From Granulicella paludicola (GTDB taxonomy: Bacteria; Acidobacteriota; Terriglobia; Terriglobales; Acidobacteriaceae): DNA of 64,000 nt. Both the position numbers and the translations under genes were made by a program. Of this stretch, positions 8,277 to 17,426 are shown in pieces (within the stretch, counting starts at the first letter, position 1; the number at the start of each line of letters is the position of its first letter). The stretch lies in assembly GCF_025685545.1 (NCBI RefSeq), contig NZ_JAGSYC010000020.1, forward strand, positions 62,001 through 126,000. Direction: 5' to 3'. A model generated the notes under the pieces. That model did no database searches, was not told the origin of the DNA, and saw only the letters and a program-made list of their open reading frames with translations.

Positions 8277-8765
8277 ATGAGCAAGATTTCGATTCGCAAT
8301 GCCGTGGCTGAAGATGCCGCAACGATTCTGCGCTTTATTCAGGCGCTGGCGCTCTACGAAAAAGAGCCGGATGCAGTTCATGCGACGGAAGCGGACATTC
8401 TGCGGGATGGCTGGGGACCGACGCCACGCTTTCGGTGTGTGATTGCGGAGCTTGAGAGTGCGCCTGTGGGGTTTGCGCTGTACTTCACGAGCTACAGCAC
8501 GTGGGAGGGGCATCATGGGATCTATCTCGAAGACCTGTTTGTGATGCCGGAGCATCGCGGGCTGGGGCTGGGCAAGGCGTTGCTGGGGCGGGTGGCGGCG
8601 ATTGCAGTGGAAGAGGGCTGTCCGAGGCTGGAGTGGAGCGTGCTCGACTGGAATACGCCTTCGATCGAGTTCTATCAGCGGATTGGCGCGCGGAAGAAGA
8701 GCGAGTGGTTCATGATGCGGCTGAGTGGAGATGCGCTATCGTCGCTCGCAGCGGCAACTAGCTGA
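8277..8765 (+). CDS. GNAT N-acetyltransferase, diamine/spermidine acetyltransferase-like
   Basis: Acetyl-CoA-dependent acetyltransferase. From MSKISIRNA the protein is 162 aa. The order of conserved segments closely follows spermidine/spermine N1-acetyltransferases: IRFIQ-LALYEKEPDAV, the acceptor-side WEGHHGIYLEDLFV, the CoA-binding MPEHRGLGLGKALL, WSVLDWNTPSIEFYQRIGA and a final MRLSG. Start choice is uncertain: in-frame ATGs lie at 8235 and 8253, and GAAAGG sits ten bases before 8277. Polyamines are the likely but unproven substrates. Confidence 0.82.
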   Translation: MSKISIRNAVAEDAATILRFIQALALYEKEPDAVHATEADILRDGWGPTPRFRCVIAELESAPVGFALYFTSYSTWEGHHGIYLEDLFVMPEHRGLGLGKALLGRVAAIAVEEGCPRLEWSVLDWNTPSIEFYQRIGARKKSEWFMMRLSGDALSSLAAATS

Positions 8766-8785
8766 AGCACGTATCCTGATAAGTG

Positions 8786-10153
8786 ATGAAGAAGATTCAC
8801 GTAATTGGCGGTGGCCTTGCGGGCCCCGAAGCTGCGCTGCAGGCTGCGAGCCTGGGCTGCGATGTTGTGTTGAGCGAGATGCGTCCGGTGCGGTCGACCG
8901 AGGCGCACCAGACGAGCGACTTCGCGGAGCTGGTGTGTTCGAATTCGCTGAAGAGCGAGAGCGAGAACTCAGCACCTTGGCTGTTGAAGGAAGAGATGCG
9001 GCGGGCGGGGTCGTTCCTGCTGAAGGCTGCAGCGGTTGCAGCGGTGCCTGCTGGTCATGCGCTGGCCGTGGACCGCGAGGTGTTCTCGCAGCAGGTGGCG
9101 GAGATGATCGCGCAGCAGCCGCGAATCGAGGTGCGTCGCGAAGAGGTGACGCGGATCGATGAGAACTCCGAGGATACGATTACGGTGCTGGCGAGCGGAC
9201 CTTTGACCAGCGGCGCGCTGGCTGCTGAGTTGCAGCGGCTGACGGGCGCAGAGCATCTTGCGTTTTATGACAGCATCTCGCCGATTGTGGATGCGAGCAC
9301 GATCGATATGGACCGCGTGTACTTTGCGGCTCGGTGGGACAAGGGTACGGCGGACTATATCAACTGCCCGTTCACGAAGGAAGAGTACGACGCGTTTATC
9401 GAGGCGCTGGCGACGGCGGAGAAGATTGAGCAGAAGTCGTGGGAACAGTTGCCGCAGGATGGTGCTGTGACAACGGCGCAGGCGGGGTTGCAGTACTTCG
9501 AGGGCTGCCTGCCGATTGAAGAGACGGCGCGGCGCGGCAAGGACACTCTGCGCTTCGGGCCGATGAAGCCTGCGGGCTTGACGAATCCGAAGACGGGTCG
9601 CTGGCCGTATGCGGCGGTACAGCTACGGCAGGAGAACCTGCGCGCGGACAGCTATAACCTGGTGGGTTTTCAGAACTCGCTGAAGTATGGCGAGCAGGCG
9701 CGGGTGCTGCGCATGATTCCGGGGCTGGAGAACGCGACGTTCCTGCGCTATGGGCAGATCCACCGCAACACGTACATTCATGCGCCGAGTTTGCTGACCG
9801 AGACGCTGCAGTTGAAAGCGCATCCGAACGTGATGATCGCGGGGCAGCTATCGGGAGTCGAAGGGTATACGGAGTCGATTGCAAGCGGGCTGTTGGCGGG
9901 AAGGTATGCGGCGGCGCTGGCTCGCGGCGAAAAGCCGACGCCTGCTCCGCGCGAGACGGGCAACGGATCTCTGACGCACTACATTACTCACGCGGAGGCG
10001 AAGAAGTTCCAGCCGGCGAATATTACGTTCGACCTGCTGGTGCCGTTGGAAGAAGAGCTGCGGAAGAAGATTCGGGACAAGAAGGAGCGGCACCGCATTC
10101 AATGCGAGCGGGCGCTGGCGGCGTGGGATGCGTGGATGGTTTCGGCTGGCTGA
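8786..10153 (+). CDS. trmFO: Methylenetetrahydrofolate-tRNA (uracil-5-)-methyltransferase TrmFO
   Basis: FAD-dependent, folate-using formation of m5U54 in tRNA. About 455 aa, normal for TrmFO/Gid. The N-terminal dinucleotide-binding motif VIGGGLAGPEAA is followed by the highly specific blocks EMRPVRSTEAHQT, ELVCSNSLKSES, FYDSISPIVDASTID, CPFTKEEYDAFIEAL and FQNSLKYGEQ..VLRMIPGLENA. The ATG at 8786 directly follows an in-frame GTG at 8783. It begins about 20 bp after the GNAT gene and may share its transcript. Confidence 0.95.
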   Translation: MKKIHVIGGGLAGPEAALQAASLGCDVVLSEMRPVRSTEAHQTSDFAELVCSNSLKSESENSAPWLLKEEMRRAGSFLLKAAAVAAVPAGHALAVDREVFSQQVAEMIAQQPRIEVRREEVTRIDENSEDTITVLASGPLTSGALAAELQRLTGAEHLAFYDSISPIVDASTIDMDRVYFAARWDKGTADYINCPFTKEEYDAFIEALATAEKIEQKSWEQLPQDGAVTTAQAGLQYFEGCLPIEETARRGKDTLRFGPMKPAGLTNPKTGRWPYAAVQLRQENLRADSYNLVGFQNSLKYGEQARVLRMIPGLENATFLRYGQIHRNTYIHAPSLLTETLQLKAHPNVMIAGQLSGVEGYTESIASGLLAGRYAAALARGEKPTPAPRETGNGSLTHYITHAEAKKFQPANITFDLLVPLEEELRKKIRDKKERHRIQCERALAAWDAWMVSAG

Positions 10154-10184
10154 GCGAATCTCTGCGTGGTAGTCTGTCGATCAC

Positions 10185-10757
10185 ATGAAAACACCCTTTC
10201 GTTTCCAGCTCGCTGCGTTCACTTTGCTGCTCACTTGCTCAGCCATGATGCGGGCTGCCAAACCGTCAGTGGATGAAACTTCAGCTACGGCTCAGCAGTT
10301 GATGTCCGCTGCGGAGTTGAAGGCTTCAAGCGAACACAAGATGTTGCTGGTTGACTTCAGTGCGTCATGGTGTGGGAATTGCAAGTTGTTCGATCGCTTT
10401 TGGGACGATCCGTGGATGCATCCGATTCTGACGAGAGTCTTTGATCGCGTTACGCTCGACATCCAGGAGCATGACGCAAAGCATCATGACACGCCGGGCG
10501 CAGATGCTGTGTTTCAGGAGCTGGGTGGGTCGAAGCGGACAGGTGTTCCTTATCTGGTGATGACCTCGGCGAAGGGGAAGCCGATTGTGACCTCGGAACC
10601 TGATGGCAAGCCGGAAGATGGTATCGGCTACCCGGATGCTCCGAACGAGATCGCGTGGTTCATGCATATGTTGCAGATGGCTGCGCCGTCGTTGTCGCCG
10701 CAGGAAACCGCGCAGATCAACGCATGGCTGAAGGCGCACAGTACACATCCGAGTTAG
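10185..10757 (+). CDS. Secreted thioredoxin-fold protein (CGNC)
   Basis: 190 aa with an N-terminal signal peptide (FRFQLAAFTLLLTCSAMMRAA). The thioredoxin domain has MLLVDFSASWCGNCKLFDRF, i.e. active-site C-G-N-C, and a cis-proline loop GVPYLVM. The segment after the active site is longer than in TrxA, as in DsbD-gamma/thioredoxin_7-like periplasmic proteins. A periplasmic reductase or thiol-maintenance role is likely; the partner is unknown. It starts about 30 bp after trmFO on the same strand. Confidence 0.82.
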   Translation: MKTPFRFQLAAFTLLLTCSAMMRAAKPSVDETSATAQQLMSAAELKASSEHKMLLVDFSASWCGNCKLFDRFWDDPWMHPILTRVFDRVTLDIQEHDAKHHDTPGADAVFQELGGSKRTGVPYLVMTSAKGKPIVTSEPDGKPEDGIGYPDAPNEIAWFMHMLQMAAPSLSPQETAQINAWLKAHSTHPS

Positions 10758-10838
10758 CGCCAGAGCGAACGTTCCTAAGCCGCATCCCTTTTCTTGCGCC
10801 ACGTGTAATGCGCCGTGCTACTCTCCCGAGTAACCGCC

Positions 10839-11903
10839 ATGCCTATACTCAGCGCTCTGGATTGCATCTCGCCCGCCTTTGGTCGCACGAAGCTTGTGTT
10901 GTTCTCGCCGTTCCGTGCAGGACGTACGTGGAAACTTTCGTTGACCGCGTACCTTACGGTTGCAAGCGGCGTGTACATGCCGGTTTTTCTGCTGGCGTTT
11001 TTCTTCCTCTCGCCGATACGGCAGGCGGGAGGATCGATGGCCGTGACGCTTGTTTCTGTGGGCGCGTTGATTGCGACGCTGCTCTCGCTAGGGCTCTTTC
11101 ATCTGCTTACGCGACTGCGGTTTGCGTTCTTCGATATCGTGCTAAACCGTGGGCAGTTCGTTGCGCCTGCATGGCGGAAGTATGGTTCGCAGGCGTTTCG
11201 CTGGAGTGTGTTCAAGGTGGTGCTGGGTACGGCGGCGCTCTCGCTGGTCGCTGTGCCGACGGCGGCTTTCGTTCGGCATTTTGTTGCGACGGTGTCGGTG
11301 CTGAAGCCGGGGGAGCAGCCTCCGCCGGATTTTGTGTTCAGCCTGATGTCGGGGTATTTCCTGATCTATGGACTCTTCTGGTTATTTCTCTGGGCGAGTT
11401 CGCTGCTCTCGGATTTCGTGGTGCCGTCGCTTGCACTCGAAGACACTACACTAGCGGAGGCGTTTCGGAGAGTCGGTGTGCTTATTCGCACGGAGCCTGC
11501 TCAGTTCACGATCTATGCTGTCACGAAGCTCGTGCTGGCGGTCGCTGGGTATATGGCCATCATCCTTGGGCTTGAGATTGGCATTGTCATCGTTGGCATC
11601 GTCGTCGGGCTGATCTGTGCGCTGATTGGGTTTCTACTGCACCTGGCGGGGGTGTCGATTGCGGTGCTGACGGTGCTCGGCGTGCTGGTGCTGCTAGCGT
11701 TCTATCTTTTCGCGCTATGGGTGATCGTCTTTGGCATGGGTGTGGTTTTCGTGTTTCTCGAGGCTTATTCACTGTACTTTCTGAGCGGGCGTTATCCGAT
11801 GCTGGGCGAGTTGCTGGCGGCTTCGACGCCCGTGGTTGCAGCGCGTGGGCCGCTGTATCCCGATCCGTATCCGGCGTATGTGCCGCCGCCTCCTCAAGCC
11901 TAG
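10839..11903 (+). CDS. Polytopic membrane protein, function unknown
   Basis: 354 aa from the ATG at 10839. About six to seven hydrophobic segments are visible, e.g. YMPVFLLAFFFL, AVTLVSVGALIATLLSLGLF, FSLMSGYFLIYGLFWLFLWASS and a long run from about residue 225 to 310 containing YMAIILGLEIGIVIVGIVVGL. The tail ends Pro-rich (YPAYVPPPPQA), likely cytosolic. Overall it resembles uncharacterised acidobacterial membrane proteins, and loosely the membrane protein at 38918-39955 (both have a segment of the form RRVGVLIRTEPAQF / MKRSKLLTVGAKW before a helix cluster). No function is assigned. Confidence 0.75.
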   Translation: MPILSALDCISPAFGRTKLVLFSPFRAGRTWKLSLTAYLTVASGVYMPVFLLAFFFLSPIRQAGGSMAVTLVSVGALIATLLSLGLFHLLTRLRFAFFDIVLNRGQFVAPAWRKYGSQAFRWSVFKVVLGTAALSLVAVPTAAFVRHFVATVSVLKPGEQPPPDFVFSLMSGYFLIYGLFWLFLWASSLLSDFVVPSLALEDTTLAEAFRRVGVLIRTEPAQFTIYAVTKLVLAVAGYMAIILGLEIGIVIVGIVVGLICALIGFLLHLAGVSIAVLTVLGVLVLLAFYLFALWVIVFGMGVVFVFLEAYSLYFLSGRYPMLGELLAASTPVVAARGPLYPDPYPAYVPPPPQA

Positions 11904-11930
11904 TGAGCTGACGGTAGCTCTTAATGAAAG

Positions 11931-11966
11931 AAGCGGCGCGCGAGGTAGCTTCCTCACGCGCCGCTT
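11931..11966. terminator. Bidirectional hairpin terminator between convergent genes
   Basis: AAGCGGCGCG (11931-11940) pairs with CGCGCCGCTT (11957-11966), extended internally by GAGG/CCTC around a TAGCTT loop. It is flanked by A-rich sequence on the left and T-rich on the right, so it can serve both the 10839 gene and der. Confidence 0.8.
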
Positions 11967-11980
11967 TCATTTGCTAGAAG

Positions 11981-13903
11981 CTATTCTTCCTTTTTCTTCT
12001 TGTTGCGTGACTTCACCTTGAACCAGATTGGCGAGCCGATGAATTTGAAGGTGTCGCGGATTTCGTTGGCGAGGAAGCGTTCGTAGCTGAAGTGCAGCTT
12101 GACGTCGCGGTCGGTGAAGAGCACGAAGGTTGGCGGGGCTACGGCTGCCTGCGTCATGTAGTAGATCTTGACGCGCTTCTTCATCGGCACGCTGGCGCGC
12201 TGGAAGTCGATGTTGTCGAGGAAGCGGTTCATCTGGCCGGTGGTGACGCGCTTGCGGCGCTCGCGGGAGACGAGTTCGACCTTCTTGAAGACCTCGGAGA
12301 TGTTGTGTCCTTCCGAGGCGCTGATGAAGACCATTGGCGCGTAGTCGAGGTACTTCAGCGAGTCGCGGACTTGTTGTTCATAGATTTTTTTGTCGGCGAT
12401 GAGGCCGCCATCGAAGGCGCGGCGGCCCTCGGCGTTGGGCGTGGTCATCAGGTCCCATTTGTTGATGACGATGATGACGCTGCGGCCGCTTTCGTGCGCG
12501 TAGCCGCCAATGTTAGCGTCGGCTGCGGCCACGCCTTCGGCTGCGTCGATGACGAGGAGCGAGACGTCGGCGGCTTCGAGGTGCTTGCGGCTCATGATGA
12601 CGGAGAGCTTCTCGGCCATCAGCTTAGTCTTGCCCTTGCGGCGGATACCGGCGGTGTCGATGAAGCGGAAGCTGTGACCGTCGCGCTCGACGACCTCATC
12701 CACTGCATCGCGCGTGGTGCCTGCGATGGGCGAGACGATGGCGCGATCGGTGCCGGTGAGGGCGTTCAACAGTGTGGACTTGCCCACATTGGGGCGGCCG
12801 ATGATGGCGACCTTCGTCTCTTTGAGAACGTGCTCGCCGTGCGAACGGAGACGACGGCCGGGCTTGGCTTCGGTGCCCTCAGAGTCGTCTTCATCGTCCT
12901 GTGGGCCGGGCAGGGGGTCGCCGCCGCCGTCCATGTCTTCTTCAAACTCTTCTTCAATGCCTTCAAGGTTTTCGGTCGGCTCTTCAGCAACGAACTCAGG
13001 TGGCAGAGCCGCCCAGACTTCGTCGAGCAGGTCGCCGATGCCGACGCCGTGCTCGGCGGAGATGGGGCAGACGTTCTTGAAGCCGAGGCGGCGGAAGTTC
13101 TCCGCGCCAGCGATGAGCTCCGGGGAGTCCATTTTGTTGACGGCGAGGAAGATGGGTTTACCGCCGCGGAGCAGCAGGCGTGCCAGTTCGACGTCGGGTG
13201 CGGCGAGCTCGGTGCGGCCGTCGACGACCATGATGATGACGTCGGCTTCGCTGAGGCCGACCTTGGCCTGGCGGAAGATTTCGGCGGGGATGAGGGCTTC
13301 GTCGTCGGGGATGACGCCGCCGGTGTCGACGATGCGGACGTCGCGTCCAGCCCACTCGACCTCGCCGTAGATGCGGTCGCGAGTGATGCCGGGCTCGTCG
13401 CCGACGATGGAGCGGCGCGTCTCGGTAAGGCGATTAAAGAGGGTGGACTTGCCGACGTTGGGGCGACCGCAGATGGCGACCAGCGGCAGGCGCGTGGTCT
13501 CGTGGGTCTCTGGCTTCGATTCAGCGAGGGTGAGGCGCTCGGCGATCTTTTCGGCTTCGCGCCAGGCCTGCTCTTCGGCATGGCTGTCGTCGGCTTCGTT
13601 CTTCGCGGCACTGAAGCGTGCGCGGGGCGTGCGAACGGCGGGACGCTTTTCGACTTCGCCGCCCATGCCGCGGGTGCCGGGCTCGCCGCGGAGAGTAACC
13701 TTGCGCTCGCGATCGGGACTTTTGGTGGGGGTCTTGGAGGCCTTGATCTCGGCGATCTTCTTGGTCGCGAGCTCTTTACGCTTCTTGGGCGCAACGGCGC
13801 CGGTGGTCGCTGTCGACCGTGGGGCGTTCTTGCCCATCTTCGGCCGCGTGCTCGCCTGCCGGTGCTTCTTGCCTAACCGCTTTTTCTCTTTTTTCGGAGC
13901 CAT
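11981..13903 (-). CDS. der: GTPase Der (EngA), with long basic N-terminal extension
   Basis: Tandem-GTPase factor for 50S ribosome assembly. Two G domains: GRPNVGKST at about 146-154, DTGGVIPDDEA and NKMD in the first; GRPNVGKST, DTAGIRRKGK and NKWD in the second; and a C-terminal KH-like domain that binds rRNA. At about 640 aa it is much longer than the usual 440-490. Some 138 residues rich in Lys/Arg precede the first G domain, and a strongly acidic linker (EEEFEEDMDGGGDP, DDEDDSEG) separates the G domains. The ATG at 13903 was chosen over an in-frame codon at 13942 because MAPKKEKKRLGKK looks like a natural basic N-terminus. Confidence 0.93.
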   Translation of the reverse strand: MAPKKEKKRLGKKHRQASTRPKMGKNAPRSTATTGAVAPKKRKELATKKIAEIKASKTPTKSPDRERKVTLRGEPGTRGMGGEVEKRPAVRTPRARFSAAKNEADDSHAEEQAWREAEKIAERLTLAESKPETHETTRLPLVAICGRPNVGKSTLFNRLTETRRSIVGDEPGITRDRIYGEVEWAGRDVRIVDTGGVIPDDEALIPAEIFRQAKVGLSEADVIIMVVDGRTELAAPDVELARLLLRGGKPIFLAVNKMDSPELIAGAENFRRLGFKNVCPISAEHGVGIGDLLDEVWAALPPEFVAEEPTENLEGIEEEFEEDMDGGGDPLPGPQDDEDDSEGTEAKPGRRLRSHGEHVLKETKVAIIGRPNVGKSTLLNALTGTDRAIVSPIAGTTRDAVDEVVERDGHSFRFIDTAGIRRKGKTKLMAEKLSVIMSRKHLEAADVSLLVIDAAEGVAAADANIGGYAHESGRSVIIVINKWDLMTTPNAEGRRAFDGGLIADKKIYEQQVRDSLKYLDYAPMVFISASEGHNISEVFKKVELVSRERRKRVTTGQMNRFLDNIDFQRASVPMKKRVKIYYMTQAAVAPPTFVLFTDRDVKLHFSYERFLANEIRDTFKFIGSPIWFKVKSRNKKKKEE

Positions 13904-13986
13904 GTCGTTTCGCCTATCTGCGCAACGAGGCGCCTTTACCATTATAAGAAGTACGGCCCGCTTAACCTATTCGCAAACACCTTCAA

Positions 13987-14547
13987 ATGAGCATGATTCC
14001 TGAACTTCAAACGCAAAGGCTGCTATTACGCCCCCTTGAACTTGCCGATGCCGAGCAGGTTCAACCCCTCTTTGCGCAGTGGGAGATCGTCAAATACCTC
14101 AATGCCATCGTCCCGTGGCCCTATCCCGATGACGGTGTCTTTCACTATTACCGCGATGTCGCTCTACCAGCGATGGAACGTGGGGAAGAGTGGACATGGA
14201 CGCTTCGGCTGCGCGAAGCTCCTCATCAGATCATCGGTGCGATCAGCCTGGGATGCCGCGAAGACAACAATCGCGGTTTCTGGATCGGACTACCGTGGCA
14301 GGGACAGGGATTGATGTCGGAGGCTGTCTTTGCTGCGAATGACTTCTGGTTCGAGGTACTCGGTTTTTCGAAGTTGCGAGTACCTAAAGCTGTCGCGAAC
14401 GTTTCCTCAAGTCGCATCTCTGCAAAAACTGGGATGCGCCTTGTCTCTTTCGAGGAGCATGAGTTTGTCTCCGGCCGCCTGCAAGCTGAGATATGGGAGA
14501 TGACGGTTGAGGAATGGCGAGAGCATAAGCGACTTTACAGGCCCTGA
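13987..14547 (+). CDS. GNAT acetyltransferase, RimJ/RimL type
   Basis: 186 aa. Typical opening ELQTQRLLLRPLELADAEQV, central FWIGLPWQGQGLMSEAV (acetyl-CoA pyrophosphate loop in Q-x-x-G-x form) and a late VSSSRISAKTGMRLV, the usual NxxSxxxxxKxGF-like motif of this subfamily. It likely N-acetylates a protein terminus or small amine; the substrate is unknown. It diverges from der, with the two starts separated by about 80 bp that should hold both promoters. Confidence 0.85.
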   Translation: MSMIPELQTQRLLLRPLELADAEQVQPLFAQWEIVKYLNAIVPWPYPDDGVFHYYRDVALPAMERGEEWTWTLRLREAPHQIIGAISLGCREDNNRGFWIGLPWQGQGLMSEAVFAANDFWFEVLGFSKLRVPKAVANVSSSRISAKTGMRLVSFEEHEFVSGRLQAEIWEMTVEEWREHKRLYRP

Positions 14548-14598
14548 GGGGCAGGCTCGGCACGGCGAAGAAACGGCGACTATCATTAGAGGCAGGGA

Positions 14599-16713
14599 AT
14601 GCCTTCGACTACGCCACTGCCGCCGATGCAAGACGATGCTGCCGATGTCGCGGCGGTAGCGTCGCGGCTGCCTTCGCTGCATGACTTTTTTCATCCTGGC
14701 GGGTTGCTGGCGAAGTCGTCGCTGAACTTTGAGCATCGCTCAGGGCAGTATCTGATGGCGAAGACCATTGAGCAGGCGTTTGCCGACCGGCGGCACCTGA
14801 TCGTGGAGGCGGGGACGGGTACGGGCAAGACGATGGCGTACCTGCTGCCGGCATTGCGGCGGGCGCGGGAGAACAATCAGCGCATCATCATCTCGACAGG
14901 CACGAAGAATCTGCAGGAGCAGCTGTACTTCAAGGATATTCCGTTCCTCGAGTCGATCCTGGGTCCGCTGCGCGTCTGCTATATGAAGGGCCGGGCGAAT
15001 TACATTTGCAAGCACAAGCTGTATGCTCTGCGCGATACTCCGCTACTGCATGGGCTGGATGAGATTGCGCAGTTTCACGCGATCCTAAACTGGGAGCGGA
15101 CCACGGTGACGGGCGATCGTGCGGAGGTATCGGAGCTGCCTGAGAACTCTGCTCTGTGGCACAAGCTGGATGCTCGCAGCGAGGTCTGCCTCGGCTCCAC
15201 GTGTCCGGACTTTGAGCAGTGCTATGTGACGGCGATGCGGCGTAAGGCGATGGAGAGCGAGATCGTGATCGTGAATCACCATTTGTTCTTCGCGGACCTC
15301 AACATCAAGCAGCAGTCCGGTGGAGCGCCCGATGCGGGCATCCTGCCGGAGGCTGCCGCGGTGATCTTCGACGAGGCGCACGAGCTTGAAGATGTGGCGA
15401 GCCAGTACTTCGGCATTGCGCTGTCGAATGCGCGATTCGATGAGCTGGCGCGCGATACGGAGATGCTGCTGCGAGCGAAGAAGGTCAGCACGTCGGGGAT
15501 TGAGTCGGCGACGAACACGCTGCGGGAACGATCGAAGATGTTCTTTGGCTCGCTGCCGGTGGGGCCGTCGCACCTGGGGCGGCTGGAGTTTATCGATCGA
15601 CAGGACTTTCTCGAGGCGCGCGGCGATGCGTACATTGCGGCCTCGAATGCGCTGCAGCGGCTGGAGAGCGAGCTGGATAACCTGCGCGAGGTGGAAGAGG
15701 CTCCGGGCCTGCGCAAGCGTGCGGCGGATATTCGCAATCACCTGAAGTTTCTGCTGGAGTCGACGGATCCAAACACGGTCTTCTGGATCGAGCGTCGAGC
15801 GACGGGTGGTGTGAGGAACGCTGCGCGCAACAACCGTGGATCCGCTTTGATTGATCCGAAGGACCTGGCGCGAGCTGCGGACATGCAGCAGTTCTCGACG
15901 CATCTGCAGGCGACGCCGATCGATGTGTCGGCACTGATGACGGAGGCGCTGTTCGCGAATTATCCGAGTGTGATTCTGACATCGGCTACGCTGACGGTGG
16001 CGAACTCTGGTGGCGAGCCAGGATTTGCGCATATTGAGAAGCGACTGGGCGTGCCGTTTGCGAAGACGCTCGTTGTGCCTTCGCACTTCGATTATGCGAA
16101 GCAGGCGCTGCTTTATTTGCCTGCTACGATGCCGGAGCCGCGTCACCCCGAGTTTCTGGCGCAGGCGACGGAGAAGATTCGGCGGGTGCTGGAGATCACG
16201 CGCGGTCGTGCCTTCTGTTTGTTTACCTCTCATGCGCAGATGAGGGAGCTGCACGATCGTCTGCTCGCGCAGGTACCGTTTCCGCTGCTGATGCAAGGGA
16301 GCGCGCCACGGCATGTACTGCTGCAACAGTTTCGCGAGACGCCGAATGCTGTCTTGTTTGGGACGTCGTCGTTCTGGCAGGGTATCGATGTGCAGGGCGA
16401 GCAGCTAAGCTGCGTGATTATCGACAAGCTGCCGTTCGCGGTGCCGAGCGATCCGATTATGAAGGCGCGGACAGATGCCATTGCGGCTGCGGGGGGGAAC
16501 GCTTTCAACGACCTGCAGATACCGCAGGCGGTGATCGCGCTGAAGCAAGGTTTTGGCCGGTTGATCCGCTCGCTGAGCGACCGGGGCGTACTGATGCTGC
16601 TGGACCCTCGCATTCGCACCACGCGCTACGGCAAAATCTTCCTCGAATCGTTGCCGCCGTACACGCGGACGGATGACATTACGGATGTCGAGCGCTTCTT
16701 CGAAGTATCCTAG
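14599..16713 (+). CDS. DinG/XPD-type ATP-dependent DNA helicase
   Basis: 704 aa superfamily 2 helicase with an iron-sulfur domain, acting in DNA repair or R-loop/replication-conflict processing. Walker A EAGTGTGKT at about residue 70; Fe-S ligands probably C137, C197, C202 and C208 (CLGSTCPDFEQC spacing); DEAH box at about 258; late motifs LFTSHAQMRELH, FGTSSFWQGIDVQGEQL and a final QGFGRLIRS motif VI. Unlike E. coli DinG it has no extra N-terminal nuclease. It follows the GNAT gene by about 50 bp. Confidence 0.9.
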   Translation: MPSTTPLPPMQDDAADVAAVASRLPSLHDFFHPGGLLAKSSLNFEHRSGQYLMAKTIEQAFADRRHLIVEAGTGTGKTMAYLLPALRRARENNQRIIISTGTKNLQEQLYFKDIPFLESILGPLRVCYMKGRANYICKHKLYALRDTPLLHGLDEIAQFHAILNWERTTVTGDRAEVSELPENSALWHKLDARSEVCLGSTCPDFEQCYVTAMRRKAMESEIVIVNHHLFFADLNIKQQSGGAPDAGILPEAAAVIFDEAHELEDVASQYFGIALSNARFDELARDTEMLLRAKKVSTSGIESATNTLRERSKMFFGSLPVGPSHLGRLEFIDRQDFLEARGDAYIAASNALQRLESELDNLREVEEAPGLRKRAADIRNHLKFLLESTDPNTVFWIERRATGGVRNAARNNRGSALIDPKDLARAADMQQFSTHLQATPIDVSALMTEALFANYPSVILTSATLTVANSGGEPGFAHIEKRLGVPFAKTLVVPSHFDYAKQALLYLPATMPEPRHPEFLAQATEKIRRVLEITRGRAFCLFTSHAQMRELHDRLLAQVPFPLLMQGSAPRHVLLQQFRETPNAVLFGTSSFWQGIDVQGEQLSCVIIDKLPFAVPSDPIMKARTDAIAAAGGNAFNDLQIPQAVIALKQGFGRLIRSLSDRGVLMLLDPRIRTTRYGKIFLESLPPYTRTDDITDVERFFEVS

Positions 16714-16746
16714 AGAGAAGCAGGGAAGAACTGCACGGAAAGAGTT

Positions 16747-16995
16747 ATGGGACGCAATCTATATATCCTCGCCGGTACCTTTGGCCTTCTTGCGATCGTC
16801 GCCTTCGTGCTGTCGATCTCGCGTTTCAGTGCGAGTTCGCCGGGTGATGCCTCGCTGTGGCGCGTCACTGGAATAGGCCTGTTGTTCGTTGCGCTGCTAT
16901 GCACCCTGGGTGGAGTGATGTCTTCGTTGTTTGAGCAGGCTGAACGACGCCACGAAGAGGAGCGTCGCAAGGTGCGCGAGGCTCGCCGCCAGTAG
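16747..16995 (+). CDS. Small two-helix membrane protein, unknown function
   Basis: 82 aa: TM1 near residues 5-24 (YILAGTFGLLAIVAFVLSI), TM2 near 42-62 (GIGLLFVALLCTLGGVMSSL), then a highly charged helix EQAERRHEEERRKVREARRQ. The ATG follows GGAAAGAG closely. It lies 33 bp after the helicase gene and 47 bp before queD on the same strand, so it is probably part of that transcript. No family is recognised. Confidence 0.7.
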   Translation: MGRNLYILAGTFGLLAIVAFVLSISRFSASSPGDASLWRVTGIGLLFVALLCTLGGVMSSLFEQAERRHEEERRKVREARRQ

Positions 16996-17042
16996 AATAA
17001 GAACGGGCGCTACTCGCGCCGCTGATCGGAGCTGTACACGCA

Positions 17043-17426
17043 ATGTTTGAGGTCACGGTCCAGGCTGGATTTTCTTCCGGTCACTATCTGCGCAACTACA
17101 ACGGCAAGTGCGAGAATCCGCATGGCCACAACTATCGTGTGCTGGTAACGCTGGTGGGCGCTGAGCTTGATGAGACGGGGTTGCTGCTGGACTTCAAGCT
17201 GCTGAAACACGTGCTGCGACCGACAGTGGATTATCTCGATCACCAGATGATCAATGACCTTGAGCCCTTCATCACGCTGAACCCCTCAGCGGAGAACCTG
17301 GCGAAGTACTTCTTCGATAACACCGCGACGCAGTTGGATGAGATGACTTCCGGGCGGGTCCGTGTGAAAGACTGCACGGTATTCGAGACGGACACGAGCT
17401 TCGCACGTTATTTCGAACAGCTTTAG
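17043..17426 (+). CDS. queD: 6-carboxy-5,6,7,8-tetrahydropterin synthase family (QueD/PTPS)
   Basis: Converts dihydroneopterin triphosphate to 6-carboxytetrahydropterin for queuosine, or acts as a 6-pyruvoyltetrahydropterin synthase. 127 aa. Zinc ligands H14, H27 and H29 (SSGHYL, NPHGHNY), catalytic C23 in GKCENPHGH, DFKLLK and a Glu-bearing PSAENLAKY segment are all present. No other queuosine genes lie nearby and no preQ1 riboswitch was seen. Its stop overlaps that of the convergent glycosyltransferase by four bases. Confidence 0.92.
   Translation: MFEVTVQAGFSSGHYLRNYNGKCENPHGHNYRVLVTLVGAELDETGLLLDFKLLKHVLRPTVDYLDHQMINDLEPFITLNPSAENLAKYFFDNTATQLDEMTSGRVRVKDCTVFETDTSFARYFEQL

Noticed and set aside
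12092-13876. A 594-codon plus-strand open frame opposite der
   Set aside because: Composition is Asp/Val/Ala/Gly-biased antisense of a GC-rich gene, with no domain; der on the other strand has clear GTPase motifs.
16996-17042. preQ1 riboswitch before queD
   Set aside because: The gap is only 47 bp and has no pseudoknot-like pattern.
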